Origin: Hymenobacter mellowenesis
GTDB taxonomy: Bacteria > Bacteroidota > Bacteroidia > Cytophagales > Hymenobacteraceae
Direction of reading: 5' to 3'
DNA length: 61,211 bases
NCBI RefSeq assembly: GCF_030581005.1
Contig: NZ_JAUQSX010000021.1
Location: 1 to 61,211 of the forward strand
Shown: positions 42,374-51,604 of the stretch, in pieces
Layout of the letters: each line of letters opens with the position of its first letter
Numbering within the stretch: the stretch's first letter is position 1
Notes under the pieces: generated by a model
What the model saw: only the letters and a program-made list of their open reading frames with translations
Told to the model about the DNA's origin: nothing
The model's database searches: none
Position numbers and translations under genes: made by a program

Positions 42374-45358
42374 GTGGCTACTCTCGATACTCCCGCTTCC
42401 GACACTCCCGACCAGGATTTTTTGCAACCCGGCGATTCGGTGGATTTTGACTTAGGCGCATTCTCGCCCGCCGCGGCCGCCGATTCAATCGAGCCGACTG
42501 ATTTTCAGGACGCTGCCTTGAGCGAAGGCGCCGGCGAAGCAACCGATGAGGAAACCGATGAAACGGCTCCAGCGCCCGACTTATTCGGCCATTTGGCGCC
42601 CGAGGTGGAAGCCCCGCCCGTGACCGAACCCGAAACTGAGGAGGAGCCCAAATTCGCCCCCGGCGAAACCATCCACGACGTGGCCACCGTGCGCGGCATG
42701 TACCAGAACTGGTTTCTGGACTATGCTTCCTACGTGATTCTGGAGCGTGCCGTACCGGCCATTGAGGACGGCCTCAAGCCCGTGCAGCGGCGCATTTTGC
42801 ACGCCATGAAGGAGATGGACGACGGCCGCTTCAACAAGGTGGCCAACGTCATCGGCCAGACCATGCAGTACCACCCGCACGGCGACGCCAGCATCGGCGA
42901 CGCCATGGTGAACCTGGGCCAGAAAGACCTGCTCATCGAAACCCAGGGCAACTGGGGCGACGTGCGCACCGGCGACGGCGCCGCCGCGCCCCGCTACATC
43001 GAGGCCCGCCTGAGCAAATTCGCGCTCGACGTGGTGTTCAACCCCGACACCACCGAGTGGCAGCTCAGCTACGATGGGCGCAAGCGCGAGCCCACCACGC
43101 TGCCCGTGAAGTTCCCGCTGCTGCTGGCGCAGGGCGTGGAGGGCATTGCCGTGGGCCTCAGCACCAAGATTATGCCCCACAACTTCCAGGAGCTGTGCCG
43201 GGCCAGCATCGACGTGCTGAAAGGGCGCGAGGTGCAGCTGTTTCCGGACTTCTCGACCGGCGGCCTGTGCGACGTGAGCAACTACAACTCGGGCATGCGC
43301 GGCAGCAAAATCCGCCTGCGCGCCACCATCGAGAAGGTGGATAAGACCTTGCTCGTCATCCGCGACATTCCCTATGGCTCCACCACCACGGCGCTGATGG
43401 AGAGCATTGTGAAGGCGAGCGAGGCCAACAAAATCAAGATTAAGAAGGTGGTCGACAACACGGCGGCCGACGTGGAAATCCAGGTGCAACTGCCCACCGG
43501 CGTGAGCCCCGACCTGACCATGGACGCGCTGTACGCCTTCACCGACTGCGAAATCAGCATCTCGCCCAATACCTGCGTCATCATCGACGAGAAGCCGCGC
43601 TTCGTGGGCGTGGAGGACGTGCTGCGCCAGAGCACCAAGGCCACCGTGCGCCTGCTGGAGCGCGAGCTCGAAATCCGCCAGGACGAGCTGTGGGAGAAGT
43701 GGCACAACGCCTCGCTGGAGAAAATTTTCATCGAAAACCGCATCTACCGCAAGATTGAGGAGTGCGAAACCTGGGAGGAAATCCTCGAAACGATTGACAA
43801 GGGACTCAAGAAATTTGTGCGCGTGGAAGGGGAGAAGGCCCGCGCCGACGATTCGCGCATCGTACTGCGCCGCCCCATCACAGAGGACGACCTCACGCGC
43901 CTGACCGAAATCCGCATCAAGCGCATCTCGAAGTTCGACGGTTTCAAGGCTGACGAATACCTGCAGCGCCTCGAAACCGAGCTGGCCGAAGTGGCCGACC
44001 ACCTGGCCAACCTCACGCGCTACGCCATTCGCTACTTTGAGGGCCTGCTGAAGAAGTACGGCGTGGGCCGCGAGCGCCGCACGCAGCTGCGCACTTTCGA
44101 CGTGGTGACGGCTCAGAAAGTGGCCGTGGCCAACCAGAAGCTATACGTGAACTACGCCGACGGCTTCGTGGGCTACGGCCTGAAAAAGGACGAAAACGCG
44201 GTAACCATCTGCGACTGTTCGGACCTGGACGACATCATCGCCATCCGGCGCGACGGCACCTTCACGGTAAGCAAAATCGCCGAAAAGACCTTCGTGGGCA
44301 AGGACATTCTGCATGTCGGCGTCTATAATAAGAACGACGACCGGCTGGTATATAATATGGTCTACCTGGATGGCACCTCGGGCATCAGCTTCGCCAAGCG
44401 CTTCCTGGTGTCGGGCATCACGCGCGACAAGGTGTACGACCTCACCAAGGGCACCAAGGGCACCAAAACGCTCTACCTCACGGCTAACCCCAATTCGGAG
44501 TCGGAAATCGTTAGCATTCAGCTTTCCGATAAGGCCCCGGCGCGGGTGAAGCAGTTCGACTTTGATTTTGCCGACCTCGCCATTAAGGGCAAGGGCTCGA
44601 TGGGCAACATCGTGACCAAACAGCCCATCAAAAAAATCACCCAAAAGTCGCTGGGCGACTCCACGCTGGGCGGGCGCGAAATGTTTTTCGACAGCGTGGT
44701 GGGCCGCCTCACCACCTCGGCGCACGGCCGCTACCTGGGCGCTTTCGATACGGATGACACCATTCTGGTGGTGTTCAAGGACGGCAGCTACGAGCTGACG
44801 CCGCCGGATACGGCCATCCACTTCGACGTGCCCAATATTCTAATACTGCGCAAGTTCGAGCCCGATACCGTTCTTTCGACGGTGTATATGGACGGCGAAA
44901 CTAAAATTCACTATGTGAAGCGTTTCAAGATTGAAACCAGCACGCTGAGCAAGCGCTTCACCTTTATTTCCGAAACCAAGGGCTCGAAGCTGCTGGCCGT
45001 GACGGCCAACTCCGAGCCGCTGGTGGAATTGAAAGTGCAGAAGGACAAGAAGGCCGACAAGGAAACCGAGAAAATCGGCCTGCACGAGTTCATCGACGTG
45101 AAGGGCTGGAAGGCGATGGGCAACAAGCTCAACTTCTACAAAATCCACTCCCTCGCCCTGCTCACCGACGAAGGCCCCGAGCCCCAGCGCCGCGAGCAAG
45201 CCAAGAAGCGCGCCCTGCCCAAGCCCGGTGAAACTAGTTCGGTAGCGGAGGACGCAACCCGCCCGGAGCCCGCCGGCCCCGTCGACGTGACGGCCGAGGA
45301 GGTGGCCCGCGCTCAGGAGTTGCTCAAGCGGCCCAAGGCGCAACTGGGGTTGTTTTAA
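42374..45358 (+). CDS. parC: DNA topoisomerase IV / gyrase subunit A
   Basis: The 994-residue catalytic subunit cuts and rejoins DNA. Residues 1-95 are an acidic, proline-rich extension; the winged-helix domain begins near 115 (YASYVILERAVPAIEDGLKP), with HPHGDASIGDAMV near 175 and the active-site tyrosine in APRYIEARL (Tyr at about residue 209). A tower, coiled coil and C-terminal beta-pinwheel (about 600-930) follow, then a lysine- and proline-rich tail. The start is a GTG at 42374; the true start may be later in the acidic part. Adjacency to parE supports the topoisomerase IV role, though Bacteroidota members are often labelled gyrase/topoisomerase IV. Confidence 0.9.
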   Translation: MATLDTPASDTPDQDFLQPGDSVDFDLGAFSPAAAADSIEPTDFQDAALSEGAGEATDEETDETAPAPDLFGHLAPEVEAPPVTEPETEEEPKFAPGETIHDVATVRGMYQNWFLDYASYVILERAVPAIEDGLKPVQRRILHAMKEMDDGRFNKVANVIGQTMQYHPHGDASIGDAMVNLGQKDLLIETQGNWGDVRTGDGAAAPRYIEARLSKFALDVVFNPDTTEWQLSYDGRKREPTTLPVKFPLLLAQGVEGIAVGLSTKIMPHNFQELCRASIDVLKGREVQLFPDFSTGGLCDVSNYNSGMRGSKIRLRATIEKVDKTLLVIRDIPYGSTTTALMESIVKASEANKIKIKKVVDNTAADVEIQVQLPTGVSPDLTMDALYAFTDCEISISPNTCVIIDEKPRFVGVEDVLRQSTKATVRLLERELEIRQDELWEKWHNASLEKIFIENRIYRKIEECETWEEILETIDKGLKKFVRVEGEKARADDSRIVLRRPITEDDLTRLTEIRIKRISKFDGFKADEYLQRLETELAEVADHLANLTRYAIRYFEGLLKKYGVGRERRTQLRTFDVVTAQKVAVANQKLYVNYADGFVGYGLKKDENAVTICDCSDLDDIIAIRRDGTFTVSKIAEKTFVGKDILHVGVYNKNDDRLVYNMVYLDGTSGISFAKRFLVSGITRDKVYDLTKGTKGTKTLYLTANPNSESEIVSIQLSDKAPARVKQFDFDFADLAIKGKGSMGNIVTKQPIKKITQKSLGDSTLGGREMFFDSVVGRLTTSAHGRYLGAFDTDDTILVVFKDGSYELTPPDTAIHFDVPNILILRKFEPDTVLSTVYMDGETKIHYVKRFKIETSTLSKRFTFISETKGSKLLAVTANSEPLVELKVQKDKKADKETEKIGLHEFIDVKGWKAMGNKLNFYKIHSLALLTDEGPEPQRREQAKKRALPKPGETSSVAEDATRPEPAGPVDVTAEEVARAQELLKRPKAQLGLF

Positions 45359-45383
45359 AGGAACCGAAAGAATCTGTGGAAAA

Positions 45384-45426
45384 AGATGGGCGCCGTTCTC
45401 GTTGTAAGCGGGAACGGCGCCCATCT
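45384..45426 (+). terminator. Terminator after parC
   Basis: AGATGGGCGCCGTTC (45384-45398) pairs perfectly with GAACGGCGCCCATCT (45412-45426). The downstream sequence is AT-rich (ATTATTTTA) rather than a pure T-run. Confidence 0.8.
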
Positions 45427-45473
45427 ATTATTTTACGCTATAGAGCTAGGCGCTGTGCCGTTTCTTTGCGTTT

Positions 45474-46454
45474 ATGCCCGTGTTGCGCTTTTTCCTGTTT
45501 CTGCTGGGCTTGGCCCAATTGCGTCGGGCCGGGCTGTTGCTTGGGCTTGGGATGCTGGCCGCCGTGCCGGCCCGGGCGCAGTTCAGGGACAAGCCACACA
45601 AGCCGGCCACTGTAACGGCCCGGCCGCCGGCCGCGGTTTTGCCCGCCGACCCGCCGGCCGTGCGCGTCAAGCTGTTTCAGGCGGCCAGTTTGGCCAATCA
45701 GTTCAAGGATTCCGAGGCTCTGGCCGTGTACCAGGAAGTGCTGGGGCTCGCGCCCACCCACTACCTGGCGCTGTGGCAGTCGGCGGTGCTGAGTGTGCGC
45801 ATTGGCGGGCGCTACTCCGATGAAACCCGCAAATCGGCCTATTTCAACGCGGCTAGGGGCTACGCCGACCGCGCCCTGCTGCTGCGGCCCGAAGGCGGCG
45901 AAAGCAACTACGCCGTGGCCCTGGCCCTGTTCAACCAGGCCACCCTCTACAGCGCGGGCGCCCGGCTCACGGCCTTCCGCGACCTGCGCTCGCACGTGTA
46001 CCTCGCCACCGAGCGCCGGCCCGACCTGCCCGAAGCCTGGCAGCTGCTGGGCCGCTGGCAGTACCGCGTGGCGCACTACAACCTGCTGGAGCGCATTTAC
46101 AGCAAGCTCGTGCTCGGCGACGTGCCCGACGGCGGCGACAGCCGCGAGGCCATGGACGACCTCGAAAAGGCGCATCAGCTGGCTCCTAAAAACCTGCAGT
46201 TCTGCTACGACCTGGCCCGCATGTGCCGCTACCAAGGGCGTCGGCGCCGCGCCATCGAGGTGTTGCGTGCGGCCGAGAAAATCCCCCCTATTACCAGCGA
46301 CGACCTCGTCATAAGCCGCCTGTGCCGGAAAATGCTTCCGCCCTTGCTCCGCGCCGATGCCCGCTACCAAAAGCGCCAGGGCCGCGACCGGGTGCCACCG
46401 GCGGCGTCCGATTCTGCAAAATCGGCGGTGGGCAGCACCGGCAGGAGCGAATAA
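45474..46454 (+). CDS. Secreted tetratricopeptide-like protein
   Basis: The 326-residue protein has a signal sequence (residues 1-37, LLLGLGMLAAVPARAQ) and an alpha-helical repeat region resembling tetratricopeptide (TPR) motifs at about 60-95 (ANQFKDSEALAVYQEVLGLAPTHYLALW), 120-155 and 215-270 (LEKAHQLAPKNLQFCYDLARMC). TPR arrays bind partner proteins; the location is probably periplasmic. No enzyme domain is visible. It lies between parC and a TPR lipoprotein and may work with the latter. Confidence 0.8.
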   Translation: MPVLRFFLFLLGLAQLRRAGLLLGLGMLAAVPARAQFRDKPHKPATVTARPPAAVLPADPPAVRVKLFQAASLANQFKDSEALAVYQEVLGLAPTHYLALWQSAVLSVRIGGRYSDETRKSAYFNAARGYADRALLLRPEGGESNYAVALALFNQATLYSAGARLTAFRDLRSHVYLATERRPDLPEAWQLLGRWQYRVAHYNLLERIYSKLVLGDVPDGGDSREAMDDLEKAHQLAPKNLQFCYDLARMCRYQGRRRRAIEVLRAAEKIPPITSDDLVISRLCRKMLPPLLRADARYQKRQGRDRVPPAASDSAKSAVGSTGRSE

Positions 46455-46528
46455 TGGCTGCGGACATCTCCACGTCCTGCTTGCTGGCCACGCAGCTGTT
46501 TTCTTTGTAGTAATTCTACGGGCATCCC

Positions 46529-47686
46529 ATGTATGTTAATCGGTTTTTCAGGCTGACTCTTGTGCCGCTGCTTCTGCTGGCTGCCCCGGCCTGCCAAACC
46601 GCGCCCGACGAGCGCGCCGATACCTTGGTTAACTTAGCCACCGTGCAAAGCGGCCCTCGCGTACAGGCCGACGAGTTGAACGGCGCCATCGCCCGCGCGC
46701 CCCAAAACACCGCCCTGCTGGCCAAGCGCGCCACCCTGCGCCTCGCCGCCGGCCAGCCCCGCGCCGCTCTCACCGACGTGGCCGCCGCCCTGGCCATCGA
46801 CGACACCGACGGCAGCCTCTACTTTCTGCAGGCCCGCGCCTTCCGGGCCCTGGGCCAGCTCAACGAGGCCCTGGCCGCCGCGCGGCGGGCGGCCGGGCAC
46901 GGCTTCGGCGGCCCCGAGCTGCCTTTGCTGGTAGGGGAGACGCACCTGGCTGGCCGCAACTACCCCGCCGCCCTCGATAACCTCGACCGTACCCTGCGCC
47001 TCGACCCCGACCAGCCCGCCGCCCTTTTCTACAAAGGCTTAGCCTACGCCGCCACGGCCGACACCAGCACCGCCGTGCAATACCTGCAAGATGCCCTGGC
47101 CCGCGACCCCCGCGAGCCGGAAATCCTGCACCAGCTGGCTTTTTTGCTCAACGCCTGGCGCATTCCCGCCGAAGCTGCCCGCTACGCCGCCCAAGGCATG
47201 AAGCTGGATACGACCTCGGGCCTGCTACGCTACGACTACGGCCGCCAGCTCGAATTGCAGGGCCGCCCCGACAGCGCCCTCTGGTACTACCGCCGCGCCC
47301 TGACCCTCGACACCACCGTTTACCGGGCCGACTACCGCCTGGGTCTGGCCGCTGCCAAAGCCAAACAGCCCAAAGCCGTAATCCAGCACCTCGGCCGCGC
47401 CATCCGCCGCAACGCCCGCCTGCCCGAGGCCCGCGCTCTGCTGGCCGAAGCTTACGAAGCCCAAAACCGCCTGCCCGAAGCCCTCGACCAATACCGCCGC
47501 CTGGTGGCCGAAAACCCGGGCAACGCGCACTGGACCTACAAAGTCTGGAAAACCAACGGACTGGTGCAGGCTTCCCTACCCGATAGCCTACGCACCGGGC
47601 CGCGCTACTACTATCGTCGGCCGCTGGCGCCGCATCGTCCGGCGCCTATCGCCCCGCTGCCGACACGCGCCCCGCAAGCCGACTAA
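46529..47686 (+). CDS. Tetratricopeptide repeat lipoprotein
   Basis: The 385-residue protein has a lipoprotein signal (LLLLAAPAC, acylated cysteine at residue 22) followed by about eight TPR units between residues 45 and 350, for example YPAALDNLDRTLRLDPDQPA, AVQYLQDALARDPREPE and LPEALDQYRRLVAENPGN. It is likely anchored at the outer membrane facing the periplasm, acting as a scaffold. The C-terminal 35 residues are proline- and arginine-rich. It follows the other TPR gene by 74 nt and probably shares its transcript. Confidence 0.85.
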   Translation: MYVNRFFRLTLVPLLLLAAPACQTAPDERADTLVNLATVQSGPRVQADELNGAIARAPQNTALLAKRATLRLAAGQPRAALTDVAAALAIDDTDGSLYFLQARAFRALGQLNEALAAARRAAGHGFGGPELPLLVGETHLAGRNYPAALDNLDRTLRLDPDQPAALFYKGLAYAATADTSTAVQYLQDALARDPREPEILHQLAFLLNAWRIPAEAARYAAQGMKLDTTSGLLRYDYGRQLELQGRPDSALWYYRRALTLDTTVYRADYRLGLAAAKAKQPKAVIQHLGRAIRRNARLPEARALLAEAYEAQNRLPEALDQYRRLVAENPGNAHWTYKVWKTNGLVQASLPDSLRTGPRYYYRRPLAPHRPAPIAPLPTRAPQAD

Positions 47687-47779
47687 CGGCGAAAAGGCAC
47701 TTGCCAAGCCAGCGGGACGTTAATAATCTCGTCATTCGTTATTTCACGGGCCGGATTCCGCTTTAAATCAAGCAACGCG

Positions 47780-47787
47780 TAACTTGC
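47780..47787 (+). promoter_or_regulatory. Promoter -7-like box TAACTTGC upstream of thrS
   Basis: It lies 37 nt before the thrS ATG. It matches the TAnCTTGC variant also seen at 4956 and 51751. Confidence 0.35.
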
Positions 47788-47824
47788 GCCCCATTTTGCC
47801 GCTCAGGCACCCATTCTGCTTTAT

Positions 47825-49759
47825 ATGCTCAACATCACCCTCCCCGACGGCTCCCAGCGCCAGCTAGCCGACGGCGCCACCGGCTACGACGTCGCCGCCA
47901 GCATCTCCGAAGGCCTCGCCCGCAACGCCCTCGCCGTCACCGTCAACGGTGAAGTCCGCGACCTGCACCGCGCCCTGCCCGACAACGCCACCGTCAGCAT
48001 CCTCACCTGGAACGACCCCAGCGGCAAATCCACCTATTGGCACTCCTCGGCCCACCTCATGGCCGAGGCGCTCGAAGCCCTGTACCCCGGCGTGAAGCTG
48101 GCCATCGGCCCGGCCATCGAAAACGGCTTCTACTACGATGTCGACCTCGGCGAGGGCCGCAGCATCAGCAGCGAGGACTTCCCCGAAATTGAGAAGAAAA
48201 TGCTGGAGCTGGCCAAAAACAAGAGCCGCTACGAGCGCAAGGAAGTCTCGAAAGCCGATGCCATTGCCTACTTCACCGAGAAGCAGGACCCCTACAAGCT
48301 GGAGCTGCTCGAAAACCTCGAAGACGGCAACATCACCTTCTATACGCAGGGCAACTTCACCGACCTCTGCCGCGGCCCGCACATTCCCGACACCGGCACC
48401 ATCAAAGCTGCCAAGCTCATGAACGTGGGCGGCGTGTTCTGGCGCGGCGATGCCAACCGCCAGCAGCTCACCCGCGTCTACGGCATCACTTTCCCCAAAG
48501 CCAAGGACCTCACCGAGTACCTCGAACGCCTCGAAGAAGCCAAGCGCCGCGACCACCGCAAACTGGGCAAAGAGCTGAAGCTGTTTGCTTTCTCCGAGAA
48601 AGTAGGAGCGGGGCTGCCCCTGTGGTTGCCCAAAGGCACGGCCCTGCGCGAGCGCCTTGAACAGTTCCTGCGCAAAGCTCAGGTGAAGGCTGGCTACCTA
48701 CCCGTCGTGACGCCCCACATCGGCGCCAAGGAGCTGTACGTGACCAGCGGCCACTACGAGAAGTACGGCGCCGACTCGTTCCAGCCCATCAAAACGCCCA
48801 ACCCCGGCGAGGAATTCTTCCTCAAGCCGATGAATTGCCCGCACCACTGCGAAATCTACAAAACCGAGCCCCGCAGCTACCGCGACCTGCCCGTGCGCTT
48901 CGCCGAGTTCGGCACCGTGTACCGCTACGAGCAGTCGGGCGAGCTGCACGGCCTCACCCGCGTGCGCGGCTTCACGCAGGACGACGCCCACCTCTTCTGC
49001 CGCCCCGACCAAGTGAAGGACGAGTTCATGAAGGTGATTGACATCGTGCTCTACGTGCTCAAGGCGCTGGATTTTAACGATTTCACCGCCCAGATTTCAC
49101 TGCGTGACCCCGAAAACAAAGCCAAGTACATCGGCACCGACGAAAACTGGGCCCTGGCCGAAAGCGCCATCATCGAAGCCGCCGCCGAAAAAGGCCTCAC
49201 CACCACCACCGAGCTGGGCGAAGCCGCCTTCTACGGCCCCAAGCTCGACTTCATGGTGCGCGACGCTATTGGCCGCCGCTGGCAGCTCGGCACCATCCAG
49301 GTCGATTACAACCTGCCCGAGCGCTTCGACCTCGAATACACCGCCGCCGACAACTCCAAGCAGCGCCCGGTGATGATTCACCGCGCCCCCTTCGGCTCGC
49401 TGGAGCGTTTCGTGGCCGTGCTCATCGAGCACTGCGGCGGCAATTTCCCGCTCTGGCTCACGCCCGAGCAGTTCATAGTGCTCCCGATTTCCGATAAGTA
49501 CAGCGACTACGCCTATCAGGTGAAAGCCCAGCTGGAGCAGCACGACCTGCGCGGCACCGTGGATGGCCGCGACGAGCGCATCGGCCGCAAAATCCGCGAC
49601 GCCGAAATGGGCAAAATCCCTTATCTGCTGGTAGTAGGGGAGAAGGAAGCCCAGGACAACATCATCTCCGTCCGCAAGCACGGCGAAGGCGACCTCGGCT
49701 CCATGCCGCTGGCCGATTTCGTGAAGAGCGTGCAAAGCCAGATGGTAGAGGCAATGTAG
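47825..49759 (+). CDS. thrS: Threonyl-tRNA synthetase
   Basis: The 644-residue class II synthetase charges tRNA-Thr. A TGS domain occupies residues 1-60, the editing/SAD domains about 65-230 (HSSAHLMAEAL, the editing HxxxH), the catalytic core about 245-540 (motif 2 region YRYEQSGELHGLTRVRGFTQ, zinc ligand region MNCPHHCEIY, motif 3 RAPFGSLERF) and the anticodon-binding domain 545-640. Complete. It heads the conserved thrS-infC-rpmI-rplT neighbourhood, with hairpin copy 7 plus a T-run after its stop codon. Confidence 0.97.
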   Translation: MLNITLPDGSQRQLADGATGYDVAASISEGLARNALAVTVNGEVRDLHRALPDNATVSILTWNDPSGKSTYWHSSAHLMAEALEALYPGVKLAIGPAIENGFYYDVDLGEGRSISSEDFPEIEKKMLELAKNKSRYERKEVSKADAIAYFTEKQDPYKLELLENLEDGNITFYTQGNFTDLCRGPHIPDTGTIKAAKLMNVGGVFWRGDANRQQLTRVYGITFPKAKDLTEYLERLEEAKRRDHRKLGKELKLFAFSEKVGAGLPLWLPKGTALRERLEQFLRKAQVKAGYLPVVTPHIGAKELYVTSGHYEKYGADSFQPIKTPNPGEEFFLKPMNCPHHCEIYKTEPRSYRDLPVRFAEFGTVYRYEQSGELHGLTRVRGFTQDDAHLFCRPDQVKDEFMKVIDIVLYVLKALDFNDFTAQISLRDPENKAKYIGTDENWALAESAIIEAAAEKGLTTTTELGEAAFYGPKLDFMVRDAIGRRWQLGTIQVDYNLPERFDLEYTAADNSKQRPVMIHRAPFGSLERFVAVLIEHCGGNFPLWLTPEQFIVLPISDKYSDYAYQVKAQLEQHDLRGTVDGRDERIGRKIRDAEMGKIPYLLVVGEKEAQDNIISVRKHGEGDLGSMPLADFVKSVQSQMVEAM

Positions 49760-49775
49760 TTTCGTCTAAGTGCAT

Positions 49776-49873
49776 AGAACGTCATGCTGAGCGAAGTCGA
49801 AGCATCTTTACCGCAATAGTAATTATTTACTCTCGCGGCAGAGATGCTTCGATTTCGCTCAGCATGACGTTCT
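49776..49873. repeat. Hairpin repeat element, copy 7 (also a likely thrS terminator)
   Basis: AGAACGTCATGCTGAGCGAA... (from 49776) pairs perfectly over 32 nt with the right arm ending 49873; the loop contains AGTAATTATTTACT. It is followed directly by TTTTT, so it can terminate thrS transcription. Confidence 0.92.
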
Positions 49874-49941
49874 TTTTTGCCCTTTTAAGCTCCCTCACAA
49901 ATTCCTTCTGTAATCAGCTTGCCTTTCCCATTTTAAATACC

Positions 49942-49949
49942 GATATTTG
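49942..49949 (+). promoter_or_regulatory. Promoter -7-like box GATATTTG upstream of infC
   Basis: It differs from TAnnTTTG at one base. It is about 80 nt before the putative infC start and could drive infC-rpmI-rplT. Confidence 0.3.
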
Positions 49950-50016
49950 CCCCTTGATAGCCAGGCCTTACCCGGCCTGAACTGCCTAGAATCTCATTCC
50001 CCGCCACTTTTTTAGC

Positions 50017-50022
50017 AGGAGG
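50017..50022 (+). promoter_or_regulatory. Shine-Dalgarno AGGAGG of infC
   Basis: The full AGGAGG is exceptional in this window and decides the start: the AUA at 50031 lies 8 nt downstream, while the next near-cognate codon (GUG 50055) is 32 nt away. An in-frame stop (TAG, 50013-50015) excludes earlier starts. Confidence 0.75.
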
Positions 50023-50030
50023 ACCAAACC

Positions 50031-50723
50031 ATAGCAACCCCGAATCGTCGGTACGTGCCCCGCCAGCAGGTGGAAGAGCCGTTCAAAATCAATCAGAAAA
50101 TCACGGCCCGCGAAGTGCGTCTCGTTGGCGACAACGTCGAGCAAGGCGTTTACCCGACCGACCAGGCCCGCAAAATGGCCCAAGAGCAAAATCTCGACCT
50201 CGTTGAGATTTCGCCCACGGCCACGCCGCCCGTTTGCCGCGTCATCGACTACTCGAAATTCAAGTACGAGCAGAAGAAGAAAACCCGCGAGCTGAAAGCC
50301 AAGCAAACCAAAGTCGTCCTCAAGGAAATCCGCTTCGGCCCCAACACCGACGAGCACGACTTCGCCTTCAAAGTGAAGCACGCCCAGGAGTTTTTGCGCG
50401 AAGGCGCGAAAATCAAGAGCTACGTGCACTTCGTCGGCCGCAGCATCGTGTTCAAGGAGAGGGGCGAAATCCTGCTGCTCAAGTTTGCCCAGGCCCTTGA
50501 GGACCTCGCCAAAGTAGAGCAGCTGCCCAAGCTCGAAGGCAAGCGCATGTTCCTCTACCTCGCCCCCAAGGCCGCGGTAGTGGCCAAAGCCGCCGCCTCG
50601 GCCAAGCCCGCCGCCCCGGCCGACGCCAAGCCCAAGGCGCCCAAGCCAGCCGAGCCCAAAGCCGACGCCACCGACAAGACCTCCGAACCGGCCCCAGCTC
50701 CCGCTGCCGACGCCGCCGAATAG
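50031..50723 (+). CDS. infC: Translation initiation factor IF-3, probable AUA start
   Basis: IF-3 binds the 30S subunit and rejects wrong initiator codons and tRNAs. From the AUA the protein has 230 residues: an N-terminal domain with EEPFKINQKITAREVRLVG (about 15-35), a lysine-rich linker (KYEQKKKTRELKAKQ), a C-terminal domain (about 90-175) and an alanine/proline/lysine-rich tail not found in E. coli IF-3. An AUG is absent from the start region. E. coli infC begins with AUU, which lets IF-3 repress itself; an AUA here would serve the same role. Followed by rpmI and rplT. Confidence 0.9.
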   Translation: MATPNRRYVPRQQVEEPFKINQKITAREVRLVGDNVEQGVYPTDQARKMAQEQNLDLVEISPTATPPVCRVIDYSKFKYEQKKKTRELKAKQTKVVLKEIRFGPNTDEHDFAFKVKHAQEFLREGAKIKSYVHFVGRSIVFKERGEILLLKFAQALEDLAKVEQLPKLEGKRMFLYLAPKAAVVAKAAASAKPAAPADAKPKAPKPAEPKADATDKTSEPAPAPAADAAE

Positions 50724-50768
50724 CATTTACCCGGTTGAAGATGGCTTCCCGACCACTGGTCAGTCAGC

Positions 50769-50789
50769 AATCAACAATCAACAACCAAC
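50769..50789 (+). repeat. Short period-7 array between infC and rpmI
   Basis: AATCAAC AATCAAC AACCAAC, three heptamers, one degenerate. Unlike the lpx arrays it has no complementary partner nearby. Confidence 0.6.
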
Positions 50790-50807
50790 CCTCCAACAAC
50801 CACTACA

Positions 50808-51002
50808 ATGCCGAAAGTAAAGACCAAATCCGGTGCTAAGAAGCGCTTTGCGCTCACCGGAACGGGCAAGGTGAAGCGGAAGCACGCCTTCAAATCGCAC
50901 ATTCTGACCAAGAAGACGACCAAGCAGAAGCGCGGCCTGACCCACACGGGCTTGGTAAGCAGCGCCGACATGAACCGCGTGCGTCAGATGCTCAACATCT
51001 GA
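50808..51002 (+). CDS. rpmI: 50S ribosomal protein L35
   Basis: The 64-residue basic protein of the large ribosomal subunit has the standard start (MPKVKTKSGAKKRF) and the conserved central KRKHAFKSHILTKK. Length and spacing to infC and rplT are as in most bacteria. No Shine-Dalgarno sequence precedes the ATG; the 5' leader is adenine/cytosine-rich, as usual in this phylum. Confidence 0.97.
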   Translation: MPKVKTKSGAKKRFALTGTGKVKRKHAFKSHILTKKTTKQKRGLTHTGLVSSADMNRVRQMLNI

Positions 51003-51081
51003 GTTAACTAACAAGCAATTTTCACCAGGCTTCCGGCTCTAAGACTCAATCCGTCGCCGGCTGCCAAAAACTCCCTAGGTT

Positions 51082-51426
51082 ATGCCAAGAAGTGTCAACC
51101 ACGTGGCCTCGCGCCACCGCCGTAAGAAAATCATGCGTTTGGCGAAAGGCTACTACGGCCGTCGCAAAAACGTGTGGACCGTAGCCAAGAACGCCGTTGA
51201 AAAAGGCCTGCTCTACGCTTACCGCGACCGTAAAGTAAAGAAGCGCGAATTCCGCGCCCTCTGGATTCAGCGTATCAACGCCGGCGCTCGTGAGCACGGC
51301 CTGTCGTATTCGCAACTGATGGGCGGCCTGAAAAAGGCTGGCATCGAGCTCAACCGCAAAGTGCTGGCTGACTTGGCCCTGAACCACCCCGAAGCCTTCA
51401 AAGGCATCGTGGAAAAAGCGAAATAG
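51082..51426 (+). CDS. rplT: 50S ribosomal protein L20
   Basis: The 114-residue rRNA-binding protein is needed early in 50S assembly. The N-terminal basic arm (PRSVNHVASRHRRKKIMRLA) and the globular part (about 60-114, LWIQRINAGAREHGLSYS) are complete. In other bacteria L20 represses its own operon through a leader structure, but I cannot identify such a structure here. A strong terminator follows 22 nt after the stop codon. Confidence 0.97.
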   Translation: MPRSVNHVASRHRRKKIMRLAKGYYGRRKNVWTVAKNAVEKGLLYAYRDRKVKKREFRALWIQRINAGAREHGLSYSQLMGGLKKAGIELNRKVLADLALNHPEAFKGIVEKAK

Positions 51427-51447
51427 TCGCTTCCGGCCGCTATTGAC

Positions 51448-51488
51448 CAAGAAGACGCTGGCCACTGAGTGGGTCCAGCGTCTTCTTG
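51448..51488 (+). terminator. Terminator of the infC-rpmI-rplT operon
   Basis: CAAGAAGACGCTGG (51448-51461) pairs perfectly with CCAGCGTCTTCTTG (51475-51488), with a small nested hairpin CCAC/GTGG inside. Confidence 0.88.
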
Positions 51489-51566
51489 TTTCAGGCTTTC
51501 CCAATTTCGCGCCGTTTGATACGTTGGGCCGCTAGGCTGACGTTTGACAAAAAGGCCGGAAACGAA

Positions 51567-51599
51567 AAAACCGCTCCAGCGCAATGCTGAAACGGTTTT
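51567..51599 (-). terminator. Terminator of tRNA-Met
   Basis: On the minus strand AAAACCG pairs with CGGTTTT around an inner imperfect stem, followed by T residues. It lies just past the 3' end of the tRNA gene. Confidence 0.7.
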
Positions 51600-51604
51600 C
51601 GATG

